14,449 bases of DNA from Chloroflexota bacterium. Lineage in GTDB: Bacteria > Chloroflexota > Anaerolineae > B4-G1. This document shows positions 1 to 6,786 of the stretch, piece after piece (positions within the stretch are counted from its first letter, which is position 1; each line of letters begins with the position of its first letter). Where the stretch lies: the NCBI GenBank assembly GCA_003648125.1, contig QMOE01000011.1, positions 1-14,449 of the forward strand, in the 5' to 3' direction. The notes under the pieces are model-generated. The model did no database searches. It was not told where the DNA came from and saw only the letters and a program-made list of their open reading frames with translations. Made by a program: the position numbers and the translations under genes.

Positions 1-76
1 TAGAGGAGCAGTATTACTTCATTCATAGTTCTCAGTATAGCGTCTATTTTCCCATAGCGCAAGCAGCCGCTTGCAA

Positions 77-105
77 TTGACACATTCTAACGTTTCCGGT
101 ATACT
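77..105 (+). promoter_or_regulatory. Sigma70-type promoter of the toxin-antitoxin pair
   Basis: TTGACA at 77-82 and TATACT at 100-105 are separated by exactly 17 bases (-35 six of six, -10 five of six to consensus). Transcription would start near 112, about 40 bases before the antitoxin ATG. No operator palindrome was identified, although antitoxins of this kind commonly repress their own promoter. Positions 1-76 hold no recognisable gene. Confidence 0.72.
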
Positions 106-151
106 TTTAACTGAGTTTGTGCGGACAATAAACATCCGTTGGAGGTGTGAG

Positions 152-397
152 ATGACTCAAGATGTAGCAATGCTCAAATTGGAAATTACGTCCGCTCTGG
201 ATTTTTTGCCGCCAGATAGCCTGCGGCTGTTGCGAGATTTCGTGGCCTTTCTGCGCTCGCGGATCGAGCAGCCCGCTCCTCAAGAGCGCATCGTGAAACT
301 GGGTGGGCTGTGGGCTGGCACGCCGGAGATCACAGAAGAGGACATTGCCGAAGCGCGGCGCGAGATGTGGGCAAATTTTGGAGAACGGGTGATATGA
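152..397 (+). CDS. VapB-like (DUF2281-type) antitoxin
   Basis: Small acidic protein of 81 residues, the probable antitoxin of the PIN toxin that follows. ATG 152 was chosen because GGAGGTG lies at 141-147 just before it. An upstream in-frame start at 71 is not an ATG and would lie inside the promoter. The N-terminal half (LKLEITSALDFLPPDSLRLL, then a helical DFVAFLRSRIE) resembles the short helical DNA-binding/dimerisation part of DUF2281-like antitoxins. The C-terminal half, GLWAGTPEITEEDIAEARRE followed by MW, is the kind of tail that wraps around and blocks a PIN nuclease. The last codons overlap the toxin start by four bases (ATGA, 394-397), so the two are translationally coupled. Family assignment rests on motif memory and on the adjacent toxin. 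Confidence 0.75.
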   Translation: MTQDVAMLKLEITSALDFLPPDSLRLLRDFVAFLRSRIEQPAPQERIVKLGGLWAGTPEITEEDIAEARREMWANFGERVI

Positions 398-798
398 GGT
401 CATATGTTGCGGATACTCATTTTTTGATCTGGTATCTTCAGGACAACCCACGTCTCTCTCCTCGGGGACGTTCGATTTTCTCATGGGCTGATAAAGGGAA
501 AGCAACAATAGCTGTCCCCACCATAGTGTTGGTTGAGATGATATACCTGGCTGATAAGAAGCGCATTGCCAATACGTTGGTAGAAGTGGCTTTGAGCCTC
601 TTACGCGGAACCAGTGGGAACTACCGTCTCGCTCCGCTCGATCTTGCTGTGGTCGAGGCTGTGGTACAGATACCGCGTTCTCTAGTGCCCGATATGCCCG
701 ACCGTATCATCGCGGCCACCGCACTAGCGCTAGACCTCCCACTCTTGAGCCGCGATTCAGCCATAAAAGCTGTGGAGAATCTAGACGTAATTGGGTAA
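394..798 (+). CDS. vapC: VapC-like PIN-domain toxin (ribonuclease)
   Basis: Protein of 134 residues, the usual size of a VapC toxin. The PIN-domain acidic residues are all visible: Asp7 in VADTHFLIWYL, Glu48 in VLVEMIYLA, Asp103 in MPDRIIAATAL and Asp121 in LLSRDSAI. In the family these bind Mg2+/Mn2+ and cleave RNA, often tRNA or rRNA, to arrest growth when the antitoxin is lost. ATG 394 was chosen over an in-frame start at 310: it matches the conserved PIN N-terminus and forms an ATGA overlap with the antitoxin stop, whereas the longer form would begin with 28 unrelated residues read from inside the antitoxin gene. The RNA target cannot be told from sequence. The module stands alone and converges on the lipoprotein gene at 850. 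Confidence 0.88.
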   Translation: MRSYVADTHFLIWYLQDNPRLSPRGRSIFSWADKGKATIAVPTIVLVEMIYLADKKRIANTLVEVALSLLRGTSGNYRLAPLDLAVVEAVVQIPRSLVPDMPDRIIAATALALDLPLLSRDSAIKAVENLDVIG

Positions 799-808
799 GT
801 GCACCTCA

Positions 809-850
809 CTTGCAGCTTGCCCCCTGCAGCTTGCTTCTTGCAGACTTGCC
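809..850. repeat. Three imperfect CTTGCAGCTTGC units between convergent genes
   Basis: The gap between the vapC stop and the lipoprotein stop is almost entirely three related units: CTTGCAGCTTGC at 809-820, CCCCTGCAGCTTGC at 821-834, and TTCTTGCAGACTTGCC at 835-850. TGCAGCTTGC occurs exactly twice (811-820 and 825-834). The array touches the stop codon of the minus-strand gene. It does not form a good T-tailed terminator hairpin, so its role is unknown. Confidence 0.6.
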
Positions 851-1716
851 TACTCCAACACCACCACATCATACGGCAGCGTCGGTATCACCTCCAGGTT
901 GCCCTGGTACGTCTCTATTGTGCCGACGACGCGCACGCGACTGCCGGGCGTGCCCAGCGCGGTGTTATTGGGGATGCGGTCTAGCACGTTCTGGTAGATA
1001 AAGACCATCACCTCGCCGCTTCCATCGCCGACGAACAGCTTGGCCCAATCCCCTCTCCCCTCTACGCGGATGATGTCCCCTTCGATCATTACCCGCTGTC
1101 CCTCATCGCCGCCGGAGAGCGAGCCGATCTCGCGCAGGGGCGCGGATGCGGACGCGCCCGTGATAGCCTTTACGTCGCCGCCAAAATCCGGCTCTATTTG
1201 CAATTGCCCCTCGTATTGGCCGATCTCGCCCGTAGCGCGCACCGTCGCGCCCAGGTTTATTTCGGCCGCGTCCCAGCAGTTGTCGTAGACGTTGTGCCAC
1301 AGTAGGAGCGCGATCTGCCCCGTGCCGTCATCCAGCGTGAACTTGAATCCCGCCGAGAAGCTGGATGTGCCGACGACCGTGCCTTCCACTGTCGTTTCTT
1401 GTCCCACTTGAGCGGCGGTGATGGTGTTGATTGCAATCACGTCGGTGCTGAGGGCGCTCTCCGTTGGTTCCGGTGTGGGAGCGAGCGTCGGCGTGGATGT
1501 GTCTGCCGGGGTGGGTGTTGGTTTGGGCGTGGACGTGTCGGTGGGCGGAGGGGTCTCGGTCGGCGCTGGCGTACTCGTCGGCGCGAGGGTGGCTGTGGCG
1601 GCCTGTGTTGGCAGTGGTTTGGTGGTAGCGGTCGCCACTGGTTGTGACGCGCCCTTGCATCCGGTCATCAGCATCGTCAAAGCAGTCGTGATGGTTACAA
1701 GTATTTTTATTTGCAT
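850..1716 (-). CDS. Lipoprotein with two OB-fold-like modules
   Basis: Predicted exported lipoprotein of 288 residues, function unknown. ATG 1716 was chosen because GGAGG lies six bases upstream; the longer frame from 1740 lacks a ribosome site. Residues 1-20 form a short hydrophobic signal ending in MTG-Cys20, an acceptable lipobox. Residues about 26-90 are a Thr/Pro/Ala-rich linker of PTPTP type, typical of surface-tethered lipoproteins. Two beta-rich modules follow (about 96-190 and 197-288). The first contains FSAGFKFTLDDGTGQIALLL with WHNVYD, and both end in a Y-x-G-x-L-x-(I/V) strand (YEGQLQIEP, YQGNLEVIP), a pattern resembling OB-fold proteins of the tRNA-anti/BOF type. The same modules occur in the upstream gene at 1867-3279, so the two are paralogous in part and probably work in the same compartment. 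A sugar, nucleic-acid or protein ligand is possible, and none can be assigned. Confidence 0.8.
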   Translation of the reverse strand: MQIKILVTITTALTMLMTGCKGASQPVATATTKPLPTQAATATLAPTSTPAPTETPPPTDTSTPKPTPTPADTSTPTLAPTPEPTESALSTDVIAINTITAAQVGQETTVEGTVVGTSSFSAGFKFTLDDGTGQIALLLWHNVYDNCWDAAEINLGATVRATGEIGQYEGQLQIEPDFGGDVKAITGASASAPLREIGSLSGGDEGQRVMIEGDIIRVEGRGDWAKLFVGDGSGEVMVFIYQNVLDRIPNNTALGTPGSRVRVVGTIETYQGNLEVIPTLPYDVVVLE

Positions 1717-1772
1717 AGCAACCTCCAATCCTAATTCCATAACCTGGACAAGCCAGAACCAAACAAGTTTTT

Positions 1773-1824
1773 GACAGGATTTACAGGATGAGGGAGAAAT
1801 CTTGTCAATTCTGTAAATCCTGTC
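1773..1824. repeat. Inverted repeat with 14-bp perfect arms, possibly a dispersed element
   Basis: GACAGGATTTACAG (1773-1786) and CTGTAAATCCTGTC (1811-1824) are perfect complements around a 24-base loop. Similarity continues outward (AACAAG plus a T run on both sides, with a two-base offset) to about 1762-1837. From memory, CATCCTGTAAATCCTGTC-like words recur between genes in many bacterial genomes, so this may be one copy of a dispersed repeat. That is recollection and was not searched. Confidence 0.65.
1780..1808 (-). promoter_or_regulatory. Possible promoter inside the inverted repeat, for the lipoprotein
   Basis: On the minus strand TTGACA (plus 1803-1808) and TGTAAA (plus 1780-1785) are 17 bases apart. 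The -35 lies in the loop and the -10 in one arm of the inverted repeat at 1773-1824. Transcription would start near 1774, leaving a leader of about 58 bases before the lipoprotein ATG. Confidence 0.45.
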
Positions 1825-1826
1825 GA

Positions 1827-1853
1827 AAATTCTTGTTCAGTGTACAAGAATTT
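1827..1853 (-). terminator. AT-rich hairpin just after the OB-fold gene
   Basis: AAATTCTTGT (1827-1836) and ACAAGAATTT (1844-1853) form a 10-bp perfect stem with a 7-base loop, starting 13 bases beyond the stop of the minus-strand gene at 1867. Reading on the minus strand the stem ends in TTT and TCG. The stem is AT-rich and the T run short, so termination may be weak. Confidence 0.4.
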
Positions 1854-1866
1854 CATTGATAAGGTA

Positions 1867-3279
1867 CTAATCTCTAATTTTCACCCCATCCGCCTCCGGG
1901 ATGATCTCCAAATCGCCTCGATACTCTTTGATCTGCCCCACCACCTCGACCCGCGCACCGGCGACGAGTTGCTCGGCGTCGAGGATACTGTCGTAGACGT
2001 TTTGCCAGAGCAGCAGGATGATGGTACCGCTGCCGTCGTCGAGGGCGAATTTGACTCCGGCGGAAAAAGTCTCCATCTCGCCAAGTGTGCCTGCCAGGTG
2101 AACGGTTTGTCCCACGTCGGCGGAAGTGACGTCGCCGATGGCGCGCGTCTCAATCTCGTTTCCCTCTGGCTGTGGGGTCTCTGTCGGCGGCGCGATGTTG
2201 GGCGGAGGAGCGAGCACCCACACATCGTCGGGCAGATTGGGAATCACCTCTAGCTCGCCCTGGTACTCGGAGAGCTTACCCTGAACCTGCGCCTCCGCGC
2301 CGACCTCTGGCTTGGCCTCGGCGCTCAACCCGTCGTAGACATCCTGCCACAGCAGCACGGTGACTTGGCCGCTGGTATCCTCCAGCGTGAACTTTACGCC
2401 GGCGGAAAAGGGGTCAAGCTCAGTGATGGTACCGCTCACGATGATCACCTGGCCCGCATCCTCCCCGGTCAGTTCGCCGATCTGTCTCTCTATGGCGACG
2501 AGCACCGGCTGGTCAAGCGGCGCGATGTCGGCGACGGAGGCGGGGGCGAGTTGCACCGTATCGCCGTAGAGAGAGACCGCTGCCACGACCTCGACGGGTT
2601 GGCCCTTGGGCAAGAGGAGTGGGGGGCTGCCGTCAAGCGCGAGCATGTCCTCGCTCACGGCGACGGGGATAGAACCGGTCTCGTCGCGGACGGTAATCAG
2701 CGTCAACCCCTCGTAAGGCTCGTAGCTGCCTTCCACTTCACCCTGCACCCGCACGCGCAGATATTCGTCCTCCGGCTTGATGGAACCGATGGCGCGCTCT
2801 ACCGGCTCGGCGCGGGTGATCTTGAGCTGCTCCGGCACATTGACGGTGAGCGAGAGAAAGTCCTCCCGCACGCGCAGTGTTCCGGCCACCTCGACCCAAT
2901 CGCCCAGCGCGGGCGTGCGCTTTTCCTCGACGATCTGCCGCGTCTCGGCGCGGTAGGACGAGATGCGGATATTGCCCGTCTCGTCCTCGATCGAGAAGCT
3001 GAGGTACTCGCCGTCGGGATCATACGAGGGGGCGCGGGTGCAGCGACCTTCGATCTGCACGTAGGCCATATTCATCGTCGCGCCGGCCTGACCGATTTGG
3101 ACGAGGGGTATCTCGGCGCGCGTGGCGGCGAACCAAAGAGCGGCGAGTCCCACGCTGGCGAGAATGACCGCGATCATCTTGACTGTGCGGATTGATGTGC
3201 GCCCCGTCAGACGAGCGCCGCAATAGGGGCAGGCCTCGTGGGGGCCGGTATATCTTCCACAACTGGGACAATGGCTCAT
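1867..3279 (-). CDS. Zinc-ribbon, single-TM protein with about four OB-fold-like modules
   Basis: Protein of 470 residues, function unknown. ATG 3279 is preceded by AAAGGAGAG at good spacing. Residues 4-20 hold a zinc ribbon (Cys4, Cys7, Cys17, Cys20: CPSC and CPYC). A single membrane helix spans about 34-52 (MIAVILASVGLAALWFAA). The rest, presumably outside the membrane, is beta-rich and appears to hold modules at about 58-155, 160-255, 262-355 and 377-468, with a Pro-rich linker at 356-375. Modules 3 and 4 share FSAGVKF, an acidic-Gly turn and LLW-Q-(D/N)-VYD, then Y-x-G-(E/D)-LE-(V/I)-IP, the same signature as the lipoprotein at 850-1716. Modules 1 and 2 are more divergent (SFSIEDETGNIRI and ITVRDETGSIPV turns). 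The cytoplasmic zinc ribbon with external OB-folds suggests a membrane-anchored scaffold or binding protein, but no ligand is evident. Confidence 0.8.
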   Translation of the reverse strand: MSHCPSCGRYTGPHEACPYCGARLTGRTSIRTVKMIAVILASVGLAALWFAATRAEIPLVQIGQAGATMNMAYVQIEGRCTRAPSYDPDGEYLSFSIEDETGNIRISSYRAETRQIVEEKRTPALGDWVEVAGTLRVREDFLSLTVNVPEQLKITRAEPVERAIGSIKPEDEYLRVRVQGEVEGSYEPYEGLTLITVRDETGSIPVAVSEDMLALDGSPPLLLPKGQPVEVVAAVSLYGDTVQLAPASVADIAPLDQPVLVAIERQIGELTGEDAGQVIIVSGTITELDPFSAGVKFTLEDTSGQVTVLLWQDVYDGLSAEAKPEVGAEAQVQGKLSEYQGELEVIPNLPDDVWVLAPPPNIAPPTETPQPEGNEIETRAIGDVTSADVGQTVHLAGTLGEMETFSAGVKFALDDGSGTIILLLWQNVYDSILDAEQLVAGARVEVVGQIKEYRGDLEIIPEADGVKIRD

Positions 3280-3324
3280 CGTTGCTCTCCTTTCGCGGGT
3301 GGCGACGAACGGGTGCTGGGAGAT

Positions 3325-3353
3325 AATTTACTCCAACTTGCTATATTTGTCCA
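3325..3353 (-). promoter_or_regulatory. Promoter of the OB-fold gene
   Basis: On the minus strand TGGACA (plus 3348-3353) and TAAATT (plus 3325-3330) are 17 bases apart (five of six and four of six to consensus). The start would be near 3318, about 40 bases before the ATG. Its -35 box overlaps that of the divergent plus-strand promoter. Confidence 0.5.
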
Positions 3354-3374
3354 GTCCCGGTTTTGGGCTATAAT
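3347..3374 (+). promoter_or_regulatory. Promoter of the receiver-kinase pair
   Basis: TTGTCC (3347-3352) and a perfect TATAAT (3369-3374) are 16 bases apart. The start would be near 3381, leaving a leader of about 80 bases that contains the 3389-3420 dyad. Confidence 0.6.
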
Positions 3375-3388
3375 TACCCAAGTTGCGC

Positions 3389-3420
3389 CTCAAATCGAGG
3401 ACGCAATCCCTCGATCTGAG
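3389..3420 (+). promoter_or_regulatory. 12-bp dyad in the leader of the receiver-kinase operon
   Basis: CTCAAATCGAGG (3389-3400) and CCTCGATCTGAG (3409-3420) are complementary at 11 of 12 positions around an 8-base loop. The dyad begins about eight bases past the expected start site. It could be an operator or an RNA hairpin in the leader. There is no T run after it, so it is not a typical terminator. Confidence 0.5.
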
Positions 3421-3462
3421 TGACTGAATTTATCGGCGTCTGTAATCAGGTTATGGAGTAGT

Positions 3463-4749
3463 ATGTCTAATCAAGATTCGCACGAGAGGGGCCAGAAACA
3501 GACAGTCTTGATAGTGGATGATGAAGAAGCGTTGGCGCGAGCTATCGAGGCCACGTTGGATCAAGAGGGATTGCGGACCGTCGTGGCGCACGATGGCGAC
3601 CGGGCCTTGGAACTGGCCCGCAATCTGCGCCCCGACCTGATTCTCCTCGACGTGATGTTGCCGGGCCGGTCTGGCGTAAAAGTGTGCGCCACTTTAAAGA
3701 TGGCTCCAGAGACATCTTCCATTCCAGTGATCCTCATCTCGGCAAAGGCGGAGCCGGCTGACCGGTCGGTGGGACTCGCGGCCGGGGCCGAGGAATATCT
3801 CTCTAAACCGTTCAATCCCGTTGAACTCATTACCCTGGTGAATGAAGCACTCGCTGGTCGGCTTATTGTGCCGCGTCCGTTGTCAGATGTTGCCAAGATG
3901 CCTGCCGAGCGGGATCAGCTGGTGGTCTATGCGCGCGAGTTCAAGGAATTATATGAGCAGGAACGAGCCGAACGCCAAGCGTTGGAGGAAGCCCGCCAGC
4001 GGCTGGATGAAGTGGATTGTTTGAAGGCATCATTTCTCAGTGTAGTGACGCACGAATTACTGACACCATTCGCTGATATTGGCCTGACGTTACAAGTATT
4101 GCAACAGGAGAGTGCTGTCGCTTCGCCCGAGTTGCAGGCCGCACGAGACGAGTTGGCGACCAAAATCGCTGGTCTGCATCGTTTAATCAGCGGGATGGTA
4201 AAGTTCGCTGAACTAGTGAGCAAGCGGCGCGAACCACAGCCTGGCTATATCTCCCTGGATCGGGTTATACCATGGGCCATACAACCGGTGGCGGTGATGG
4301 CCCAGGCGCGGGATATAGATTTTCGGGCCTTTGTGCCTCCCGACTTACCGCGTGTTCATGCTGACCCTGAACTTTTGAGTGAAGCGGTTTTCCAGATGGC
4401 TTACAATGCCGTGAAATTCAACCTTGCGGGTGGATACGCCCAAGTGAAAGTGTTCGAGGCTATGGGATGGATTGTAATTGAGGTGCAGGATACAGGAGTG
4501 GGCCTGACGCCGGAGCGCCTGGAGATGTTGGGTCAACCATTCGAGCAGGGCGCCGACGCCCTACGGCGTGGACAGGAAGGACTGGGGCTAGGTTGGACTT
4601 TTGTGCGCTACGTCGCCGAGGTACACGGCGGTCAGACGCACGTGAAAAGCTCTGGACCGGGCCAGGGGAGCACTTTTTCCTTGGCCCTGCCGGTGTCTGA
4701 AAAAAGGCAAGACGTTGATACGTCAGACTGGGGGAATACGGATAAGTGA
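3463..4749 (+). CDS. Soluble receiver-histidine kinase hybrid protein (copy 1)
   Basis: Protein of 428 residues without membrane segments. Residues 14-133 are a response-regulator receiver: acidic pair Asp19-Asp20, phospho-acceptor Asp63 in LLDVMLPG, Ser93 and Lys115 in LSKPF. A charged, probably coiled segment (about 150-190) leads to a HisKA-like dimerisation helix with His197 in FLSVVTHELLTPF. The ATPase domain shows an N box (Asn315 in AYNAVKFN), a G1 box (DTGVGLTPE, Asp343) and a G2 box (GQEGLGLGWTF, 370-380). It is therefore likely a cytoplasmic kinase whose activity is set by phosphorylation of its own receiver. The usual Arg of HELRTP is Leu here. ATG 3463 has GGAG at 3455-3458. The next gene is a close paralogue 13 bases on. 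The input signal and the output partner are not encoded nearby. Confidence 0.88.
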   Translation: MSNQDSHERGQKQTVLIVDDEEALARAIEATLDQEGLRTVVAHDGDRALELARNLRPDLILLDVMLPGRSGVKVCATLKMAPETSSIPVILISAKAEPADRSVGLAAGAEEYLSKPFNPVELITLVNEALAGRLIVPRPLSDVAKMPAERDQLVVYAREFKELYEQERAERQALEEARQRLDEVDCLKASFLSVVTHELLTPFADIGLTLQVLQQESAVASPELQAARDELATKIAGLHRLISGMVKFAELVSKRREPQPGYISLDRVIPWAIQPVAVMAQARDIDFRAFVPPDLPRVHADPELLSEAVFQMAYNAVKFNLAGGYAQVKVFEAMGWIVIEVQDTGVGLTPERLEMLGQPFEQGADALRRGQEGLGLGWTFVRYVAEVHGGQTHVKSSGPGQGSTFSLALPVSEKRQDVDTSDWGNTDK

Positions 4750-4762
4750 GGGGTTTGAGGCA

Positions 4763-6007
4763 ATGTCGGAACGGAAACATCAGCAGGGGGAACGCAAGCA
4801 GACGGTTTTGATCGTAGATGACGATGAATCTCTGGCGCGGGCTATTGAGATTACGTTGGATCTGGGAGGGCTGCAGACGGTCGTGGCGCACGATGGCGAT
4901 AAGGCGTTGGCACTGGCTCGTAGCCTAAAGCCCGATCTGGTTATCCTCGACGTGATGTTGCCGGGCAAGTCTGGCATTGAGGTATGCGCCACGTTGAAGG
5001 CATCTCCGATGACCGGTTCCATCCCGATAATTCTCGTCTCGGCCAAGACAGAGCAGGTTGACCGGGCGGTGGGACTCGCGGCAGGAGCTAGCGAGTACCT
5101 GACCAAGCCGTTTGTCCCCACCGAGCTTATCGCCTTAGTTGACCAAGCTCTCGCTGGACGACCTGGCGAAACCTCTTTGAGCCGGGCGGTAGACATTTCC
5201 ACGCTCCCTGCCGATCAGGATCAATTGGTGATCTATGCCCGTGAGTTGAAGGAGTTGGTTGAGCGGGAACGGCGCGAACGGAAGGTGATGGAAGAGGCGC
5301 ACTGGCAACTGGGCGAAGTGGACCGGCTAAAGGCGGCTTTTCTTGGCGTGGTGACGCACGAGCTTATGACTCCATTTTCCGATATTGATCTGACGCTGCA
5401 ACTTTTGGAGCGGCAGACCAGAGATGCCCCTCCCGAACTAGAAGCCACGCGGGACAAGCTGGTGACTCAAATCGCAGACCTGCGCCGATTGATTAACGGG
5501 ACGGTGAAATTTGCCGAATTGGTGAGAAAGCGTCGCGAGCCACAACTGGTGAGCATTTCCCTCGCTCAATTGATCTCGGAGGCCGTGAACCCGGTAGCTG
5601 TGCTGGCCGAGGCGCGGGGCGTACATTTTCAGGTCGTTGTGCCTTCTGAATTGCCACTGGTTCACGCTGACTCTGATCTGCTGGGTGAGGCGGTTTATCA
5701 GATGGCTCATAATGCTGTCAAGTTCAACGTCCCCGAAGGCAGTGCCTGGATAAGGGCGTTCGAGTCCGATAACGAGGTTGTGATCGAGGTAAAAGATACC
5801 GGGGTGGGCCTGACGCCAGAGCAGATGGTACTACTTGGGCGGCCCTTTGAGCAGAGCGCCGATGCCCTGCGGCGCGGACAAGAGGGGCTGGGGCTGGGAT
5901 GGACTTTTGTGTGTTACGTTGCCGAGGTGCATGGTGGCAGGGCGCACGTGAAAAGCGCGGGGCCTGGACGTGGAAGCACTTTCCGTCTGGCCCTGCCGGG
6001 CATCTAG
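4763..6007 (+). CDS. Soluble receiver-histidine kinase hybrid protein (copy 2, paralogue)
   Basis: Protein of 414 residues, aligning over its full length with the preceding gene at roughly two-thirds identity by eye, so the pair looks like a tandem duplication. Receiver: Asp19-Asp20, Asp63 in ILDVMLPG, Ser93, Lys115 in LTKPF. Kinase: His199 in FLGVVTHELMTPF, N box Asn317 in AHNAVKFN, G1 box DTGVGLTPE (Asp345), G2 box GQEGLGLGWTF. Every catalytic residue is kept in both copies, arguing against decay. Met replaces the HELRTP Arg, as Leu does in copy 1. ATG 4763 was chosen because the alignment with copy 1 starts there and GAGGGG (4748-4753) precedes it. An in-frame TTG at 4715 lies inside the upstream gene. 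The two copies differ most in the segment after the receiver and in the linker near 215-225. They are presumably co-transcribed. Confidence 0.87.
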   Translation: MSERKHQQGERKQTVLIVDDDESLARAIEITLDLGGLQTVVAHDGDKALALARSLKPDLVILDVMLPGKSGIEVCATLKASPMTGSIPIILVSAKTEQVDRAVGLAAGASEYLTKPFVPTELIALVDQALAGRPGETSLSRAVDISTLPADQDQLVIYARELKELVERERRERKVMEEAHWQLGEVDRLKAAFLGVVTHELMTPFSDIDLTLQLLERQTRDAPPELEATRDKLVTQIADLRRLINGTVKFAELVRKRREPQLVSISLAQLISEAVNPVAVLAEARGVHFQVVVPSELPLVHADSDLLGEAVYQMAHNAVKFNVPEGSAWIRAFESDNEVVIEVKDTGVGLTPEQMVLLGRPFEQSADALRRGQEGLGLGWTFVCYVAEVHGGRAHVKSAGPGRGSTFRLALPGI

Positions 6008-6042
6008 TTTGACCATGCCACAAGAGGATTGCGCTTCCCGTG

Positions 6043-6780
6043 TCAGATGTGGATCGAATTAATGAGCAATATCGTTCCAATGATGATCAAAGCTACGTGA
6101 ATGTACCGATCGAACTTGCCGGTGGGGATGGAGGAATTGAGCTTCCCGCCGAGCAATATCGCCAGAAAGACGACCGGCAGTGAGATAAAGTAGAGATGTA
6201 ACACGTCCGAGGTCCAAAGACCAGCCAGCCCGTGACTGCCCACGATCAACAGGCCGGTGGGAGAAAAGTATCCCTGCAACGTGGCCCGAAAGCTCTTGGC
6301 CGGCCATTTCTTCAGCGTCCCGTAGATGACGATGGGAGGGCCGTTCGTGTTGTACGCGCCGCCCAAGATGCCCGCCAGGAGGCCGAAAACGTAGGCCGAC
6401 CTATCACTGGGGGGGAAGGACAGCTTGGGCTTTAGCAAGCTATACAGCGAAAATGAGACTATGAGTAGCGCCAGCACAGCGGTGACGATATTTTCGTACG
6501 CCCCTTTCAAGAACACAAGCCCGATGGGAATGCCTATCAAGGATGAGACGACGAGCCGCCAGGCGCTCCCCACGTCAACACTGCGCCAATTTTTGAGCAG
6601 AATGGTGATGGCGATCGTGCTGGCTATCAGTGCCACGAGCGGAGTGGCTATCTGGATGCCGACGGTCATGGCGAGGAGAGGCATAGCGATGAGCGCGTCT
6701 CCAAAACCGAATGTGGAGCGGACAAAGGTGGACAAGAGAATTATAGCCAAGACGATGATCGTGTGCGGTTTCAGGTTCAT
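6043..6780 (-). CDS. TSUP family (TauE/SafE) membrane permease
   Basis: Integral membrane protein of 245 residues, a usual length for the TauE/SafE family, whose members move sulfite, sulfoacetate, thiosulfate or other small anions. About eight hydrophobic segments are visible. Two halves each carry the family's glycine-rich membrane entry: FVRSTFGFGDALIAMPLL (about 19-36) and GLLAGILGGAYNTNGPPIVI (133-152), as expected from its internal repeat. ATG 6780 was chosen because the hydrophobic N-terminus begins there and a -10 box lies directly upstream. Reading from 6837 would put the promoter inside the gene. No Shine-Dalgarno is present. The gene converges on the kinase pair with a 35-base gap and no obvious terminator. 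Its substrate cannot be deduced; sulfite export is possible given the thiol-redox cluster further on, but that link is inference. Confidence 0.85.
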   Translation of the reverse strand: MNLKPHTIIVLAIILLSTFVRSTFGFGDALIAMPLLAMTVGIQIATPLVALIASTIAITILLKNWRSVDVGSAWRLVVSSLIGIPIGLVFLKGAYENIVTAVLALLIVSFSLYSLLKPKLSFPPSDRSAYVFGLLAGILGGAYNTNGPPIVIYGTLKKWPAKSFRATLQGYFSPTGLLIVGSHGLAGLWTSDVLHLYFISLPVVFLAILLGGKLNSSIPTGKFDRYIHVALIIIGTILLINSIHI

Positions 6781-6786
6781 TCTTTG

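Noticed and set aside
1459..1650. Simple repeat or CRISPR-like array of short GT/GC-rich units
   Set aside because: This is the coding sequence for the Thr/Pro-rich stalk of the lipoprotein; units are irregular, there are no spacers, and no cas gene is present.
2365..3195. Long open frame (276 codons) on the plus strand
   Set aside because: It lies wholly inside the minus-strand OB-fold gene, has no ribosome site and reads as His/Arg/Asp-rich low-complexity sequence; it is an antisense shadow of a GC-rich gene.
4715..4762. Earlier TTG start for the second receiver-kinase gene
   Set aside because: It overlaps the end of the first kinase gene, the 16 extra residues match nothing in the paralogue, and ATG 4763 aligns with the start of copy 1.
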